Shown here one piece after another: positions 1 to 6,922 of a stretch of 10,067 bases of DNA. The position numbers and the translations under genes are program-made. The notes beneath the pieces were generated by a model. It was given only the letters and a program-made list of their open reading frames with translations. It was not told the origin of the DNA and searched no databases. Source of the DNA: Clostridia bacterium (GTDB lineage: Bacteria > Bacillota > Clostridia > RGIG8785). The stretch is taken from NCBI GenBank assembly GCA_017620795.1, contig JAGAUM010000061.1:1-10067 (forward strand). Reading direction: 5' to 3'. The stretch's first letter is position 1. Each line of letters opens with the position of its first letter.

Positions 1-1582
1 ATTTTCGAATTAGCTTGTACATTTTATTGTTTCCGCTGGTGCGACAAAGAATATAGTCATTGATAAGGCAAATATCCCCGTGGACAGGTGGAAGAACAAT
101 CTTGCCATCGTATGTGGCAAGTCCTTCTCTTGAATGATCTTTATAGTGCGTTTTTTCTCCGACGCGTATTCGGATGAAAAGGCTATCCTTGCAGTCAATT
201 GTAAGGAAGCTTGGGGGCAGGATGATGTTTTCATCAAAGTCCATCAACCCTTGTTTGTTATCCTGCTCAAAAACAAAGAGTCTCCTTTCATAGTACATTC
301 CCTGCCATGGAATTCTATACTTACAGGGTAAAATGACCGTTCCGTTTTTGTCAATCAGCCCATTTCTGATTCCGTTTTCGTCTTGAATGGTTACTTGGTA
401 AGGCTCTTCTGAAGTGAAAATATGTGTGTACACAGAGGGGAACGCTTCTTTCCCGTTGCGGTCGATGATTTTTGTTACCTGACGATAGAGCTGTTTGTCA
501 AAAACTTCTACTTCTAACTGTCCGTTATTTGAAGCAAGGACATCGAAAAACTGGGGCTCAAAGAGAATCTTCTTTAAGGAAAGGTCATAAACCCCAAAAA
601 GCGTTTCTCCTTCCATTTCGTCACCACGGGAAAAGCGAACCAAGTCCTTCTCACCAAAGTATTCAATCTCCTCGAAAATCGGCTCTACAAGCCAAGTTCC
701 GTCGGCAGAAAAGATGCCACATTTACCATCTTCCCAGCCGCCATGATGCACAATAAAATCTCCTGGTCGGTCTTCAATCGTTTGAATATCGTCGAAGATA
801 AAAGGCAGGACTTCGTTGCCGTTAACATCAATGACACCCCAACGCTCGTCCTCGGACCGATAGGCGATTTGGTCACGCTTACCGTAGCGGTCTGCGGCAA
901 CCCAACGCCCTTTGGCAACGATGGCTAAGCCGTTTTCGAAGTCTTGTGCAAAAATATACTGCGGTGGAATAACCTCTCTCCCTGTCTCGTCCACATATCC
1001 CCAAAATCCTGACATCCATTCGTTCTCATCGAAATATGCCAAACAGTCGTGAAGATTCTTTATTGTGGATACTCTGCAACGACCGTCAAAGAATTCTTCT
1101 ACTTCGGCATAGCGTTTTTCCAACTCCGAAGGCTCTTGCTTGATTGGATAAAAGAGTGTTGCGTTTCCGTCAAGGTCGATAGAATAGTAATTTCCTTCTG
1201 TCGTGACGATGGCTTTGCCATCTCGGAAATTCGTTGCAGTCTCATAGATAGGAGGAATAACCATTTTTCCATCAGCGTCTAAATATCCATATCCTTTTCC
1301 CTTCACACCGACACAGTAGCGACCTTCCGAGAAGGGGCCGATATGGCAGAAATCCAAGGAGGAAATCCGCTTTCCATCGAGACTGGTTAAAACTAAGGTC
1401 TCTTGGAAGTTCGCGTCTCTGTGAATGACGGTGGACAGGCTATTCCCATTACTTACAATTGCTTTTGCATCCCATGACCAGACCTCTTGGACACAGATGT
1501 TTTCGTCTTCATAAACAATCGCATCGCACAATACGGGTTCGGGGAGACAACCCTCTTTTGGAAGTTCGGTTTTATGATTCAC
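1..1582 (-). CDS. WG-repeat protein, 3' end cut by window edge
   Basis: The frame stays open from a GTG at 1582-1580 to the left edge, giving 527 visible codons with no stop; the C-terminus lies outside. A strong ribosome binding site at 1589-1596 fixes the GTG, and the next in-frame Met is over 100 residues in. The product is an array of about eight or nine degenerate WG repeats (pattern: G-hydrophobic-D-x-x-G-x-hydrophobic-hydrophobic-P). The clearest begin near residues 98 (YGYLDADGKMVIPP), 194 (WGYVDETGREVIPP), 248 (WGVIDVNGNEVLP), 288, 329, 407 (NGLIDKNGTVILP), 444 and 486. There is no signal peptide or membrane segment, so the visible part appears cytoplasmic. WG-repeat proteins are predicted beta-rich repeat proteins, mostly of unknown role, perhaps protein- or ligand-binding. 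By eye it is somewhat more A+T-rich than the glycan genes to its right. The family call is secure; the function is unknown. Confidence 0.88.
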   Translation of the reverse strand, partial: MNHKTELPKEGCLPEPVLCDAIVYEDENICVQEVWSWDAKAIVSNGNSLSTVIHRDANFQETLVLTSLDGKRISSLDFCHIGPFSEGRYCVGVKGKGYGYLDADGKMVIPPIYETATNFRDGKAIVTTEGNYYSIDLDGNATLFYPIKQEPSELEKRYAEVEEFFDGRCRVSTIKNLHDCLAYFDENEWMSGFWGYVDETGREVIPPQYIFAQDFENGLAIVAKGRWVAADRYGKRDQIAYRSEDERWGVIDVNGNEVLPFIFDDIQTIEDRPGDFIVHHGGWEDGKCGIFSADGTWLVEPIFEEIEYFGEKDLVRFSRGDEMEGETLFGVYDLSLKKILFEPQFFDVLASNNGQLEVEVFDKQLYRQVTKIIDRNGKEAFPSVYTHIFTSEEPYQVTIQDENGIRNGLIDKNGTVILPCKYRIPWQGMYYERRLFVFEQDNKQGLMDFDENIILPPSFLTIDCKDSLFIRIRVGEKTHYKDHSREGLATYDGKIVLPPVHGDICLINDYILCRTSGNNKMYKLIRK

Positions 1583-1588
1583 GCCAAT

Positions 1589-1596
1589 CCCTCCTT
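1589..1596 (-). promoter_or_regulatory. Ribosome binding site deciding the GTG start of the WG gene
   Basis: The minus strand reads AAGGAGGG here, six bases upstream of the GTG at 1582. This near-perfect anti-Shine-Dalgarno match at normal spacing is the reason for choosing GTG over any downstream ATG. Confidence 0.85.
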
Positions 1597-1609
1597 ATTA
1601 GTTGGTTTC

Positions 1610-1638
1610 ATTATAACACATACACTGTACAATAAAAA
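1610..1638 (-). promoter_or_regulatory. Probable extended -10 promoter for the WG gene
   Basis: On the minus strand TATAAT (1615-1610) is preceded by TG plus one base, forming an extended -10 (TGTTATAAT). The -35 position 17 bases upstream (1638-1633) reads TTTTTA, a poor match, which is typical of extended -10 promoters. It lies back to back with the plus-strand promoter at 1648-1676. Confidence 0.5.
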
Positions 1639-1647
1639 GGATTTTCC

Positions 1648-1676
1648 TTTACAATTTTCATAAAATTTGCTATAAT
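1648..1676 (+). promoter_or_regulatory. Strong sigma-A-type promoter for the TIGR04076 gene
   Basis: TTTACA (1648-1653), a spacer of exactly 17 bases, then TATAAT (1671-1676) with an upstream TGC, giving an extended -10. Transcription would start near 1683, only about a dozen bases before the chosen ATG, so the 5' leader is very short. Confidence 0.8.
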
Positions 1677-1694
1677 GTGTATGAGGTGGAACGG

Positions 1695-1997
1695 ATGAAA
1701 AAAGTAAAGATTACCCCCATTCGGCGGAGTGAATATCAGGATTTGATAGCGCGTTACGAAAACCCCATTCAGCACACCTGTGACGTGGTTTTGGGCAAAG
1801 AATTTGTCTCCATCGACGGTCAAAAGCCCGATGGCTTTTGTGATGAAGCGTGGTCCTGCATGGAAAAGTTCGTGACCGCATTGGCAAAAGGCGGTGGCAA
1901 CTTCTTTGACGGATGGATGAAAAATGAACATTCGGCAATGATCTCCTGCAATGACGGATTCCGCCCCGTCAGCTTTTATATTGAGACCATAGAATAA
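1695..1997 (+). CDS. TIGR04076-family small protein (100 aa)
   Basis: The protein begins MKKVKITPIRRSEYQDLIA and contains YENPI (22-26), followed by a stretch with GFCDEAW, then GGGNFFDGWMKN, and ends with SCNDGFRPVSFYIE. This order and these motifs match my recollection of the TIGR04076 family, compact proteins of about 80-105 residues common in Clostridia and some archaea, of unknown biochemical function. Conserved cysteines lie in CDVV, GFCDEAW, WSC and ISCND. The ATG at 1695 is chosen because AGGTGG at 1684-1689 lies just upstream. A longer reading from the GTG at 1677 would start immediately after the -10 box, upstream of any plausible transcript start. There is no signal peptide or membrane segment. 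It is monocistronic: own promoter, terminator at 2003. Family call good; role not known. Confidence 0.88.
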   Translation: MKKVKITPIRRSEYQDLIARYENPIQHTCDVVLGKEFVSIDGQKPDGFCDEAWSCMEKFVTALAKGGGNFFDGWMKNEHSAMISCNDGFRPVSFYIETIE

Positions 1998-2002
1998 TAA
2001 CG

Positions 2003-2038
2003 AAAAGAGGTATGGCATCAAGCCACACCTCTTTTTTT
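2003..2038. terminator. Bidirectional intrinsic terminator between convergent genes
   Basis: Stem AAAAGAGGT (2003-2011) pairs with ACCTCTTTT (2027-2035), extended after one A/C mismatch by TGGC/GCCA around the loop ATCAA, with T residues running to 2038. It ends the TIGR04076 gene on the plus strand. On the minus strand the same stem is followed by a short T run and lies just past the sialidase-like gene's stop, so it probably also ends the three-gene operon. Confidence 0.85.
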
Positions 2039-2047
2039 ATTGCCTGT

Positions 2048-3175
2048 TTACTTTTCTACGTAATCAATTCCGCCTTTGCTGATGACCTTGGCGGCGTACG
2101 AGCCTTCGCCCACTTTGCCGTCATAGATATCGGACAACCGAATCTTGGAGAGCAGAATCTCTTTTGCCGCTTTGGAAGTCCAAGTAGCGGTATCCAAGTG
2201 GTGGCGGTTATCCCGTTCCCGATCGTAAACGATATATAGCGTGCCGTCTTCTCCTTCTGCCAAATCGGGGTAGGAAAGATTGTCACGGGTGTCTAAAATC
2301 AGTTCATAAGGGAAGGTTTTGCCGTCATCCTCGGAAATGCAGACCTTCATGCCCTGACGCAAGGTGTCGGACGCATTTCTGACCAGCACCAGCTGACCCG
2401 AAGAAAGTCGTGCAATATAGAAACGGGAGTTGGGACCTTTCTGGAATTCGTAAGGCTCGCTCCAGCTTTCGCCGAAATCGTCACTGTACGAAGCCAAAAT
2501 GTACCCTTTTTGCGTTCTTGCTACCATGTAAAGTCGCTGACCCACTTCATAAACCATGGTCTCGTCATAGGCAAGACCCGGTTTTTGGGCGGCAAGGACG
2601 TTCTTAAACGTTTTGCCCTTGTCCGAAGAGAAGCGAAGCAGATACCGATCGAGGTTCGACCAGTCATAGGCAGGGAAGATATAGTCGCCGTTTTGGCAGA
2701 TGGTGGGCTTACAACGAATGAAGCCTTCGCACACATAACGGGGTTCTTCCCAGACCAGCTCGTCCGCATCGGGGTCGTTACAAATCAGGGCCTCTACATT
2801 TTCGAATATATCATGATAGTCGAACTTAAATTCAGTACGGATGGTCGCCTTGGTAGAGGTTTCAAAGTAGGGGGAACGGGTCCACATGACCCAAAGCCGA
2901 TTATATTCGTCCACCCAAAGCTGAATGTCGATGTTACGCATCCGATTTTCGGTGTCAGTATACACCGCCAAAATGGGGTGCGACCAAGTATCACCGTTGT
3001 CGTCGCTTTGAATCAGCACGTTATAGTTATCGATACACGGCTCTAACAGTCCGCCCGTATACCAGCCTGCAAACAAGCGTCCGCCCTTCGTTCTTGCGAT
3101 GGTGGGACAGCCTTGCCATGCACGGTGGGCTTCCGAAACCTCTTCACCAGGGTTGAATACAATATAAGGTTTCAT
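2048..3175 (-). CDS. Sialidase-like BNR/Asp-box beta-propeller, cytoplasmic (375 aa)
   Basis: Four Asp-box motifs (S-x-D-x-G-x-T/S-W/F) are present: SDDNGDTW (57-64), SSDKGKTF (183-190), SDDFGESW (231-238) and SEDDGKTF (281-288). They are spread as in a six-bladed sialidase-type propeller of the BNR_2 class. The segment near 301-318 (SYPDLAEGEDGTLYIVYD) fits the conserved last-blade motif of that class. There is no signal peptide, so the enzyme should act in the cytoplasm, unlike its two exported operon partners. The usual sialidase R-I-P motif near the first blade is replaced by CPTIART (23-29), so true sialidase activity is doubtful; another exo-glycosidase or a lyase is possible. The start lies only 4 bases after the preceding gene's stop with a weak Shine-Dalgarno (TAAGAG), suggesting translational coupling. 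Fold confident, substrate unknown. Confidence 0.82.
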   Translation of the reverse strand: MKPYIVFNPGEEVSEAHRAWQGCPTIARTKGGRLFAGWYTGGLLEPCIDNYNVLIQSDDNGDTWSHPILAVYTDTENRMRNIDIQLWVDEYNRLWVMWTRSPYFETSTKATIRTEFKFDYHDIFENVEALICNDPDADELVWEEPRYVCEGFIRCKPTICQNGDYIFPAYDWSNLDRYLLRFSSDKGKTFKNVLAAQKPGLAYDETMVYEVGQRLYMVARTQKGYILASYSDDFGESWSEPYEFQKGPNSRFYIARLSSGQLVLVRNASDTLRQGMKVCISEDDGKTFPYELILDTRDNLSYPDLAEGEDGTLYIVYDRERDNRHHLDTATWTSKAAKEILLSKIRLSDIYDGKVGEGSYAAKVISKGGIDYVEK

Positions 3176-3179
3176 GCTC

Positions 3180-4403
3180 TTACAGTTTGCCTAACAGACG
3201 GCTGAAGATAACAGCGGCTTCTGCACGGGTAGCATTACCAACTGCATTGAAGGTGCCGTCGGGGTTACCGGTAACAACGCCCAGCTGAACAGCCTTGCCA
3301 ATGTAATCGGTTGCCCATACGGAGAAGGAAGCGTTGTCAGAGAATACGGTGATGTCGCCGTATGCTGCAGCACCCTTTTCAGCCTCGTACAGCTTGACGA
3401 TAACGGAGGTCATTTCTTCACGGGTGATGTTGTTATCGGGATAGAAGTTGCCGTCAGCGGTCATGTTGTTGTCAATCAAGCCCTTTGCCTTTGCAGTAGC
3501 AACGGTCTTTGCAAACCAAGCGCCTGCATCAACGTCAGCATAGGTTTCGCCTTCTACCGCTTCGATACCAGCAACGTTCAGCGCCAGGGTCAAGAACTCT
3601 GCACGGGTGATGTTGGAGTCGGGCTCGAAAGTAGTAGCGGTCTTACCCTTGATGATGCCTTTTTCAGCCAAGGGAACGATGTAATCCTTGCCCCAGTGAC
3701 CGTTTACGTCGGTGAAGTTGACAGCAATCTTCTGCTCAGCATAGGGGGTCTTGTTAACAACGATAGCGTTTTGACGCTCGATACCATAGAGGTAAGCTTC
3801 CTCGGACAGGTACTTCATGCGGTAGTCCATGGTCTTGAACAGGTCGAAGTTCTGGGTCTCACGCATGTTGACACGCAGGAAAACCTTGTCACCCTTCTTA
3901 ACGGTCATGAAAATGTCGGGGGTCATGAATTCGTAAGTGGGGGTGTCGGGCTCATACCAGTCGGTATCCTGCGGGAAAATAACGATGTCGTTCTTCATAA
4001 TCTGGAATCTGACACCGTCACCGCTTTCATCAGTTCTGTAAACCTTGAAAGAGGGGATCTGCAGGTTACCGCCACGGGGAGCAGTAAAGGTCAGAACCGG
4101 GTCAGCAATCATACCAGCGTGCATGGTAACGGTCTTGCCGCCGTCACCGGTGTATGCATAGGGGAAGGAACCCTGGGTCCAGTTCTGGTAGAACTCATAG
4201 TACCAGCCTGCCTTAAAGAATTCCAGGTCGGAAAAGTCGGTCTTGCCGAGGGTTGCATGCTGGAAGGACCAAACGGTGGAGCTGTTCTTCAGTTCATAAG
4301 CATCGAAAGCCCAGAACTCGTTCTCTTCGGCAGCCGATACGGGAACAACTACCAAAGCTGCGATCATGGCGATTGCCAAAATCATGGATAATACTTTTTT
4401 CAT
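3180..4403 (-). CDS. SLH-anchored surface protein with N-terminal beta-sandwich domain (407 aa)
   Basis: An N-terminal signal peptide (MKKVLS, a hydrophobic core, then VSA-AEE near residue 25) marks export. Residues about 28-215 form an unrecognised, aromatic-rich, beta-strand-rich domain (APRGGNLQIPSFKVYR, DGVRFQIMKNDIVIFP, KKGDKVFLRVN) resembling jelly-roll carbohydrate-binding modules; it has no obvious catalytic motif. Three SLH domains close the protein at about 229-278, 288-340 and 353-404, each with the conserved motif (ITRAE, ITREE, ATRAE). SLH triplets bind pyruvylated secondary cell-wall polymers, so the protein should be held on the cell surface. Shine-Dalgarno AGGAGAG precedes the ATG. 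It is the middle gene of a probable operon: 50 bases after the beta-helix gene and 4 bases before the propeller gene. A glycan-capture role is inference. Confidence 0.87.
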   Translation of the reverse strand: MKKVLSMILAIAMIAALVVVPVSAAEENEFWAFDAYELKNSSTVWSFQHATLGKTDFSDLEFFKAGWYYEFYQNWTQGSFPYAYTGDGGKTVTMHAGMIADPVLTFTAPRGGNLQIPSFKVYRTDESGDGVRFQIMKNDIVIFPQDTDWYEPDTPTYEFMTPDIFMTVKKGDKVFLRVNMRETQNFDLFKTMDYRMKYLSEEAYLYGIERQNAIVVNKTPYAEQKIAVNFTDVNGHWGKDYIVPLAEKGIIKGKTATTFEPDSNITRAEFLTLALNVAGIEAVEGETYADVDAGAWFAKTVATAKAKGLIDNNMTADGNFYPDNNITREEMTSVIVKLYEAEKGAAAYGDITVFSDNASFSVWATDYIGKAVQLGVVTGNPDGTFNAVGNATRAEAAVIFSRLLGKL

Positions 4404-4453
4404 GTGAATCTCTCCTTTTTTTAAATATATAGCAGCTTTTTTACAAAAGCGAA

Positions 4454-6769
4454 CTATTGCTTGTTGACGGTGCCTACATTCGCACCGATTTTTACTGCCT
4501 CAAAGTCCCCTTCATAGGTGTTGTTAATCAGATTCAAGGTGTGGATGTCTTCGGCATAAATATGACCGGTGGTGTTTCCGACAGCCTTAAAGATGCAGTT
4601 CTGGATGGTTAAGTTACGGGTCTTTTTCAACTCCATCTGAACGCCGTTGTTGCCTTCAAAGGTACATCCGTCAAAGACGATGTTTTCGTTATCGATGCCG
4701 CCACCTTCACCGTTGGCCACTTCACCGCCGACCAAGGTACCGATGGGGTTATCCCAACCGGTGTTTTGGAAGCCACTGTCACGGATAATGGTATTTTTGA
4801 CCAAAATGTCCGAAGTGAAGTCCGATTCCAACCAGGTCAGCTCAGGTCCGAGCTTTAAGCCGATGGGACGGCGCTCGATGACACAGTTTTCAATCAAGCA
4901 GTCTGTCTTAATCAGTAAGCCGCGGGCGCGACCCTGGCCGACAAAGGTATCTTTGATAATCAAGCCGGCGCAGGTCTCGTTACGGTTGACGACCCAACCG
5001 GGAAGCTCGAAGGGGAGGGCGGTGTCTACGGTAACTTCATGGAAGGCACCGGGACCAAAGACCCAGACACCAACGTCGGTGCGAAGTTCCTTGTCAATGG
5101 GAGACAGGTAACCGGGCTCCAGCTTCTTTGAGGAAACAACCTTTGCCTTGCCGATCATTTCATAATTATCGTTATAGAAGGCGAGGGTGTCACCCTTTAA
5201 GAAGTTGCCGTTCATTGCGGCGAGAATCAGCTTCTTGTCGCCTTTCTTTTCGGAAATGTGGTGGTAAATTCCGTGAACGTTAACGCCGTCGTCACCGCTG
5301 CCGATAACCGAGCAGTCATACATGTGGACGGGGTTGCGCAATGCTACGTAGTGGAAACCGGTACCTGCAACACCGCGCAAACGGGGGGTGACCGAGCCTA
5401 ACGGTGCAGGACCGGGAATCAGATGTACACGCTCGTACTTACTGGTTCTGGTCGCATTGCCGTACATTTCATTGACACCGTTGGCGGTGCCGTACATGGT
5501 GATATCCTGTAAGTAGATGCCGTCACAGCCGTTGAAGTACATTCCGTGGCCCACATTGTTACGCCAGGTCAGGTAATAACCTTCTTTAATATTGGGGTCT
5601 GCCTGTACCAGACGGGGTGCATTCAGACGGTAGACATTATCGCCCAAGGGCTGGAAATATTCGGGCTGGACATCCCAGCTGGAGGTGGTGGTAACGATTC
5701 TGCCGTCGGGATCGTAAAAGTCACCCGACATATAGTTGTTGAGTTCCTTGTTGGTAAAGTCCTGAGCATAGCCCGGTTCGATATAGACGTCATAGTAGAA
5801 CCCTTTGGGGTCGACCGCGACAATCTCTGCCTGGGAGTTGCCGCAGAATTCGAAGTCCAGAATCAGGTTCTTGACGGTCAGGTTTTCGCATCGTCTTGCT
5901 TCAATTGCGTTTCGGCCCGTACCTTGGAACAGAAGGGTTGCACCGTTACCATCGATGGTGAAGTCCTTCATATCCTCCAGCAGGATGTGCTGAGCGGCAC
6001 TGGCATAGACGCGGAATACACCTTCAGGCAGGGTGACCGATTTTGCGCCCGAATTATAAGCGTCGATAATCAGCTTCTGGATGTCTACATCATCGTGCAT
6101 GATGCCCTTGTAAACGGGGGAGTATTCTCCGTTTGCAGTGGGAACAACAGGTGCTTTGAACTTGTTGTTCAAGCGGAAGAACATGACCGCCATTTCTGCG
6201 CGGGTGGCGTTATTCTTCGGTGCAAAGGAGCCGTCGGGGTTGCCTGTTACAACGCCCATGGACACTGCCTTTAAGACCGACTCCTTTGCCCAGGGAGAGA
6301 TGCTGTCTGCATCGGTAAAGGTTTTGTCATTGGTTTTGATGTTGCCGCGGATGCCTTCCCAAAGGTTAACCAAAACTGCGGTCATCTCTTCACGGGTGAT
6401 TGCCAGGTCGGGAGAAATGGCACCGTCGGTCACCATTTCAGCAGGGATGATGCCACGCTTGTTGGCTTCATATAACGTATTGGCAAACCACTGACTTTCG
6501 TTTACATCGGTGAAGCAAGGCTCAAAGGTCTTGGTCTTGATGCGAGCGACCTTTAATGCCAAAGTCAAAAACTCTGCACGGGTGACCGAAGCCTCCGGGT
6601 CGAAAGACGTTTCGCTTTTGCCACTGATCATGCCTTTTTCATGTAAGACATTGACATAGTCCTTTGCCCAGTGCCCCTGCAAATCCGCAAAGCCGTTTGC
6701 GGCAAAGCTCACAGGACAGAAGGAAAGAAGTAAGCATACACACAACACAAAAGATAATACTTTTTTCAT
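4454..6769 (-). CDS. SLH-anchored right-handed beta-helix protein, GH110-like (771 aa)
   Basis: A signal peptide with probable cleavage near SFA-ANG (residue 23) is followed by three SLH domains at about 27-76, 85-138 and 150-203 (VTRAE, ITREE, ATRAE), then a large right-handed parallel beta-helix at about 222-765. The helix shows repeated N-x-hydrophobic-x-hydrophobic rungs (DFTIDGNGATLL, NLTVKNLILDF, LIENCVIERR, NLTIQNCIF). A conserved core at 490-500 reads GSGDDGVNVHG, and a later segment has RGLLIKT then TWLES. These resemble GH110-type alpha-1,3-galactosidases and related beta-helix glycosidases, in which paired aspartates are catalytic; mapping D493/D494 onto them is inference. The SLH triplet tethers the enzyme outside the cell. 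It leads a three-gene operon with a strong promoter and an AGGCGG-type ribosome site. Alternatives are a polysaccharide lyase or epimerase on the same fold. Confidence 0.85.
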   Translation of the reverse strand: MKKVLSFVLCVCLLLSFCPVSFAANGFADLQGHWAKDYVNVLHEKGMISGKSETSFDPEASVTRAEFLTLALKVARIKTKTFEPCFTDVNESQWFANTLYEANKRGIIPAEMVTDGAISPDLAITREEMTAVLVNLWEGIRGNIKTNDKTFTDADSISPWAKESVLKAVSMGVVTGNPDGSFAPKNNATRAEMAVMFFRLNNKFKAPVVPTANGEYSPVYKGIMHDDVDIQKLIIDAYNSGAKSVTLPEGVFRVYASAAQHILLEDMKDFTIDGNGATLLFQGTGRNAIEARRCENLTVKNLILDFEFCGNSQAEIVAVDPKGFYYDVYIEPGYAQDFTNKELNNYMSGDFYDPDGRIVTTTSSWDVQPEYFQPLGDNVYRLNAPRLVQADPNIKEGYYLTWRNNVGHGMYFNGCDGIYLQDITMYGTANGVNEMYGNATRTSKYERVHLIPGPAPLGSVTPRLRGVAGTGFHYVALRNPVHMYDCSVIGSGDDGVNVHGIYHHISEKKGDKKLILAAMNGNFLKGDTLAFYNDNYEMIGKAKVVSSKKLEPGYLSPIDKELRTDVGVWVFGPGAFHEVTVDTALPFELPGWVVNRNETCAGLIIKDTFVGQGRARGLLIKTDCLIENCVIERRPIGLKLGPELTWLESDFTSDILVKNTIIRDSGFQNTGWDNPIGTLVGGEVANGEGGGIDNENIVFDGCTFEGNNGVQMELKKTRNLTIQNCIFKAVGNTTGHIYAEDIHTLNLINNTYEGDFEAVKIGANVGTVNKQ

Positions 6770-6800
6770 TTTCCGCCTCCGTAGTTAAGTTTGTAACCTT

Positions 6801-6829
6801 ATTGTAACAAAAAGCGAGCATTTCGTCAA
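6801..6829 (-). promoter_or_regulatory. Strong promoter of the SLH/beta-helix/propeller operon
   Basis: On the minus strand TTGACG (6829-6824), a 17-base spacer and TACAAT (6806-6801) make a near-consensus vegetative promoter, followed by a leader of about 25-30 bases and GGAGGCGG before the ATG at 6769. No comparable promoter is evident ahead of the two downstream genes, which supports one transcript. Confidence 0.82.
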
Positions 6830-6847
6830 TAAACGAGAATGAAAAAA

Positions 6848-6885
6848 GCATTTGATGTGGAATGCATTGTCGAAAATGTTCAATG
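6848..6885. repeat. Two adjoining short inverted repeats upstream of the operon promoter
   Basis: GCATT (6848-6852) is mirrored by AATGC (6861-6865), and CATTG (6865-6869) by CAATG (6881-6885). They lie roughly 20-55 bases upstream of the operon's -35 box, where an activator could bind. The arms are only five bases long, so chance is quite possible. Confidence 0.25.
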
Positions 6886-6916
6886 AAAAAAGGACCCGCA
6901 ACTGCAGGTCCTTTTT
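6886..6916 (-). terminator. Intrinsic terminator of the isomerase gene
   Basis: Stem AAAAAGGACC/GGTCCTTTTT (6887-6896 with 6907-6916) with a ten-base loop. On the minus strand it is followed by a T-run, just 7 bases after the isomerase stop. It insulates the isomerase gene from the downstream SLH operon promoter. Confidence 0.88.
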
Positions 6917-6922
6917 GATTGT

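Noticed and set aside
1611..2021. 136-codon minus-strand open frame opposite the TIGR04076 gene
   Set aside because: It covers the convergent terminator, the TIGR04076 gene and both promoters, and no family is recognisable; the plus-strand gene has conserved motifs, promoter and ribosome site.
2510..3046. 178-codon plus-strand open frame
   Set aside because: Antisense to the Asp-box propeller, whose motifs are unambiguous.
3696..4391. 231-codon plus-strand open frame
   Set aside because: Antisense to the signal-peptide-bearing SLH protein gene; the composition is a mirror of the minus-strand codons with no recognisable family.
4435..4450. Hairpin GCTTTT/AAAAGC between the beta-helix and beta-sandwich genes as a terminator
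   Set aside because: Six A/T-rich pairs with no following T-run on the minus strand; too weak to break the operon, though slight attenuation is possible.
5546..6274. 242-codon plus-strand open frame
   Set aside because: It lies wholly antisense to the well-supported SLH/beta-helix gene, shows no domain motif and has no ribosome site; a shadow of the real frame.
6711..6769. Lipoprotein signal in the 771 aa protein because of Cys residues in its signal peptide
   Set aside because: The residues before Cys18 (LSF) do not fit a lipobox, and a normal cleavage site (SFA) lies downstream; SLH domains already explain anchoring.
6639..6851. 70-codon minus-strand open frame across the operon promoter
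   Set aside because: It is an out-of-frame reading of the SLH gene's start and promoter region; the 771 aa frame has the signal peptide and SLH motifs.
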